This document shows positions 41,163 through 42,880 of a DNA stretch of 42,880 bases, one piece after another (the first letter of the stretch is position 1; each line of letters starts with the position of its first letter). The notes beneath the pieces are model-generated. The model was not told the DNA's origin, ran no database searches, and saw only the letters and a list, made by a program, of their open reading frames with translations. The position numbers and the translations under genes are program-made. This DNA comes from JAXGPF01 sp964463985 (GTDB taxonomy: Bacteria > Verrucomicrobiota > Kiritimatiellia > JAAZAB01): positions 1-42,880 of the forward strand of contig CAYXEK010000021.1 in NCBI GenBank assembly GCA_964463985.1, read 5' to 3'.

Positions 41163-42880
41163 ATCGGGATAGGGGGGCGCCTCGCGGCGCCGCCCCTCCC
41201 ACACCACCCGGCATGCGGATCACGCACCGGGCGATTCCGTACGGTTAAGTGTACAACAAAGGTAGCCCCATCTCAACGAAATGTCGAGTCGGCAGCGCAA
41301 TGCCCAGCGCAGGGCTCATGCTGATACGCCATGGCCCATGCGCCGATTTGCTGGTGTTCCACGCGAGGTCGCGGCTCACGCCGCGCTTTCGTAGTTCGCG
41401 GTATCCTCGACTGCCCCATTGCTTCCAGAGGTAGCAACGGAGTTTCCGCATCATCCACGCGTTCAATTCCCGCAGATTGCTCTTGGCCATCGCGACCCGG
41501 AAATATGCTTTCCAGCCGTGCAGGTAGACCGCCAGTTCGCCGATAATCCGGCGCAGGCTGCATCCACGATTGCGGCTTGTCATCTCCCGTATCCTCGCCT
41601 TGAGTCTCTCTCGGGCTTTCGCGCTGACGGATGTCTTCCCGCCACGCACAATGCTGAAACCCAGAAAGGAGCGTTCGTAGGGTTTGGCTACGGCGCTCTT
41701 GGCCTCGTTCACCTTCAGCTTCAGCCGGCCTGTCAGGAACCGGCCAATGGAGTTCATCACGCGCTGCCCGGCTCGCCGACTGCCCACGTATATGTTGCAG
41801 TCGTCGGCGTAGCGCACGAAGCGATGCCCCCGCGCTTCGAGTTCATGGTCCAATTCGTCCAGCAGCAGATTCGCCAGCAACGGCGACAGCGGGCCACCCT
41901 GCGGCGTCCCTTCCGACCGTGGCACGTACACATCCCCGCACGCCATCCCCGCCGCCAGGTAGCGGCGGACCAAGCGCCGCACGCGCCAGTCCAGCACGCG
42001 TGCCTCGACCAATACCATCAGCTTGTCGTGGTTGACCCGGTCAAAGAACTTCTTCAGGTCTAGATCCACCACCCAATGGGCACCGGCCAGGTAGTGCTCC
42101 CGCGCCCGCGCAACCGCCTGATGGGCCGTACGTCCCGGTCGGAAGCCGAAGCTTCCCTCCGAAAACGTCGGGTCCCATTCCGGTTGCAGCACTTGCAGCG
42201 TCGCTTGCTGGATCATCCGATCCAGCACCGTCGGTATTCCCAGCACCCGGACCCCGCCTCCCGGTTTCGGCAGTTCGTGCCGTCTCACGGCCGCGGGCCG
42301 GTACGTTCCCGCAAGCAGTCGCTCGCGGATCGCGGGCCACTCCGCCCACAGATACGCCGCCAGTGCTTCCACGGTCATCCCGTCAATGCCTGGTGCGCCT
42401 TTGTTGCTCATGACACGGCCATAGGCCGCTCGCAGGTTCTCCGGTGCGACGATGCGCTCCATGAGCCCCCACGCTTCCGTCGGGTTTTCCGTCGACAGGT
42501 CACACACGCCCAGCTCGCCCTTCACGACCAAGGGCAGCCACAGTTGTCTGTCCGGCTGGCTGTTCATGCCTTCCCGCCTCGTATTCTCCCGTCCACGGTT
42601 TGGGCCTTTGGCGGCAGCGTTGCGGTTCGGCCTATCCGTTTCCGCACCTTTCGGCATTGCGGTGCCTCACTAGCCTCGCCTGCCATCCACCTACTATGCC
42701 CTATGCTGACTCCTGCCGGCCGTTCGACACCGGTCTCCCGGCGCCCAGTGCTCGCCACACAGCCCGGCAGGCCTCCCGGGGTAAGACACGTAACCTTCCG
42801 CACATAGACGCCGGATTTATAAAGCACACCCGTCTGGAGAATGGAGGGCTTCGCGGTCACGTGCCCGCTCGCCCCGAGTG
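41163..42880 (-). mobile_element. Group II intron, 3' part (5' end beyond the window)
   Basis: On the minus strand the intron ends with a domain V hairpin (about 41204-41237, stem GCCCGGTGCG/CGCATGCCGGG, then TGGTGT) and a domain VI hairpin (about 41163-41203, GGGAGGGGCGGCGCC paired with GGCGCCCCCC) carrying a bulged A in CCTATCCC as the likely branch point; the 3' end is near GAT at 41163-41165. The ~220 bases upstream of the reverse transcriptase include GGAGTCAGCATAGGGCATAG, typical of the intron's structured RNA. The 5' splice site is not in the window. The 3' exon begins 25 bases before the -35 of the RelE-pair promoter. Confidence 0.82.
41245..42657 (-). CDS. ltrA: Group II intron reverse transcriptase/maturase
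   Basis: 470 residues from the ATG at 42655-42657; an internal ATG at 42565-42567 with GGGAAGG may be the real start. Reverse transcriptase blocks are in order: NKGAPGIDGMTV, LGIPTVLDRMIQQATLQVLQ, SFGFRPGRTAHQAV, VVDLDLKKFFDRVNHDKLM, EGTPQGGPLSPLLANLLLDE, and the catalytic YADD (283-286). Residues ~360-430 form the maturase domain X (ELAVYLHGWKAYFRVAMA, LRELNAWMMRKLRCYLW). No HNH endonuclease domain follows; the protein ends soon after the maturase region. It splices and retro-mobilises its host intron. All catalytic parts are intact. Confidence 0.95.
   Translation of the reverse strand: MPKGAETDRPNRNAAAKGPNRGRENTRREGMNSQPDRQLWLPLVVKGELGVCDLSTENPTEAWGLMERIVAPENLRAAYGRVMSNKGAPGIDGMTVEALAAYLWAEWPAIRERLLAGTYRPAAVRRHELPKPGGGVRVLGIPTVLDRMIQQATLQVLQPEWDPTFSEGSFGFRPGRTAHQAVARAREHYLAGAHWVVDLDLKKFFDRVNHDKLMVLVEARVLDWRVRRLVRRYLAAGMACGDVYVPRSEGTPQGGPLSPLLANLLLDELDHELEARGHRFVRYADDCNIYVGSRRAGQRVMNSIGRFLTGRLKLKVNEAKSAVAKPYERSFLGFSIVRGGKTSVSAKARERLKARIREMTSRNRGCSLRRIIGELAVYLHGWKAYFRVAMAKSNLRELNAWMMRKLRCYLWKQWGSRGYRELRKRGVSRDLAWNTSKSAHGPWRISMSPALGIALPTRHFVEMGLPLLYT

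Overview
The window is GC-rich, gene-dense DNA, most likely from a carbohydrate-degrading member of the Planctomycetota-Verrucomicrobiota-Kiritimatiellota-Lentisphaerota group. The pointers are a short secretin-like protein, a DUF4838 protein, a choice-of-anchor Q beta-helix protein, a DUF6268-like barrel, a PocR/AraC regulator, and many scattered glycoside hydrolases mixed with Gfo/Idh/MocA dehydrogenases. The assignment is inferred from gene content; no rRNA or marker gene is present. A run of 100 Ns (38598-38697) shows this is a scaffold.

Layout. 1-3400: 5' part of a secretin-like gene, a GH16 laminarinase-type enzyme, and a DUF2959 lipoprotein gene bracketed by two copies of a 120-bp MITE-like element. 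3400-6150: sugar isomerase/epimerase, Gfo/Idh/MocA dehydrogenase and an outer-membrane barrel, tightly packed on the + strand. 6180-13780: a second sugar block with a GH78 rhamnosidase-like enzyme plus dehydrogenase (-), a divergent large glycosidase-like protein (+), then a HAD phosphatase and a metallo-beta-lactamase-fold hydrolase (-). 14250-18220: GH29 fucosidase, a secreted serine hydrolase of the beta-lactamase fold, and a DksA/TraR zinc-finger gene interrupted by an in-frame TAG. 18250-19920: small genes around a nucleotidyltransferase pair, with a frameshifted remnant. 20160-27310: beta-helix protein, DUF4838 protein and SIS protein (-), then two AraC-family regulators (+). 27350-31998: a GH4 enzyme, tRNA-Gln(CUG), WrbA flavoprotein, ferredoxin, a glycosyltransferase and YceH. 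32009-37893: a GH64-like secreted glucanase, L-rhamnose mutarotase, a C13 peptidase with FG-GAP repeats, and comM.

37900-42880 is an accessory zone: hicBA, a ParE-type toxin-antitoxin pair, a type I GAPDH, a RelE/ribbon-helix-helix pair, and the 3' part of a group II intron with its reverse transcriptase. The first two toxin-antitoxin operons are each followed by the same 64-bp sequence, which contains a broken 5' end of a comM gene. This modular arrangement is the most unusual structure in the window.

Taken together the genes describe uptake and breakdown of fucose-, rhamnose- and beta-1,3-glucan-containing polysaccharides: GH16 and GH64 for glucans, GH78 and rhamnose mutarotase for rhamnose, GH29 for fucose. 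Oxidoreductases and isomerases would process the sugars, and two AraC regulators probably control parts of the set. All functions are assigned from motifs read by eye.
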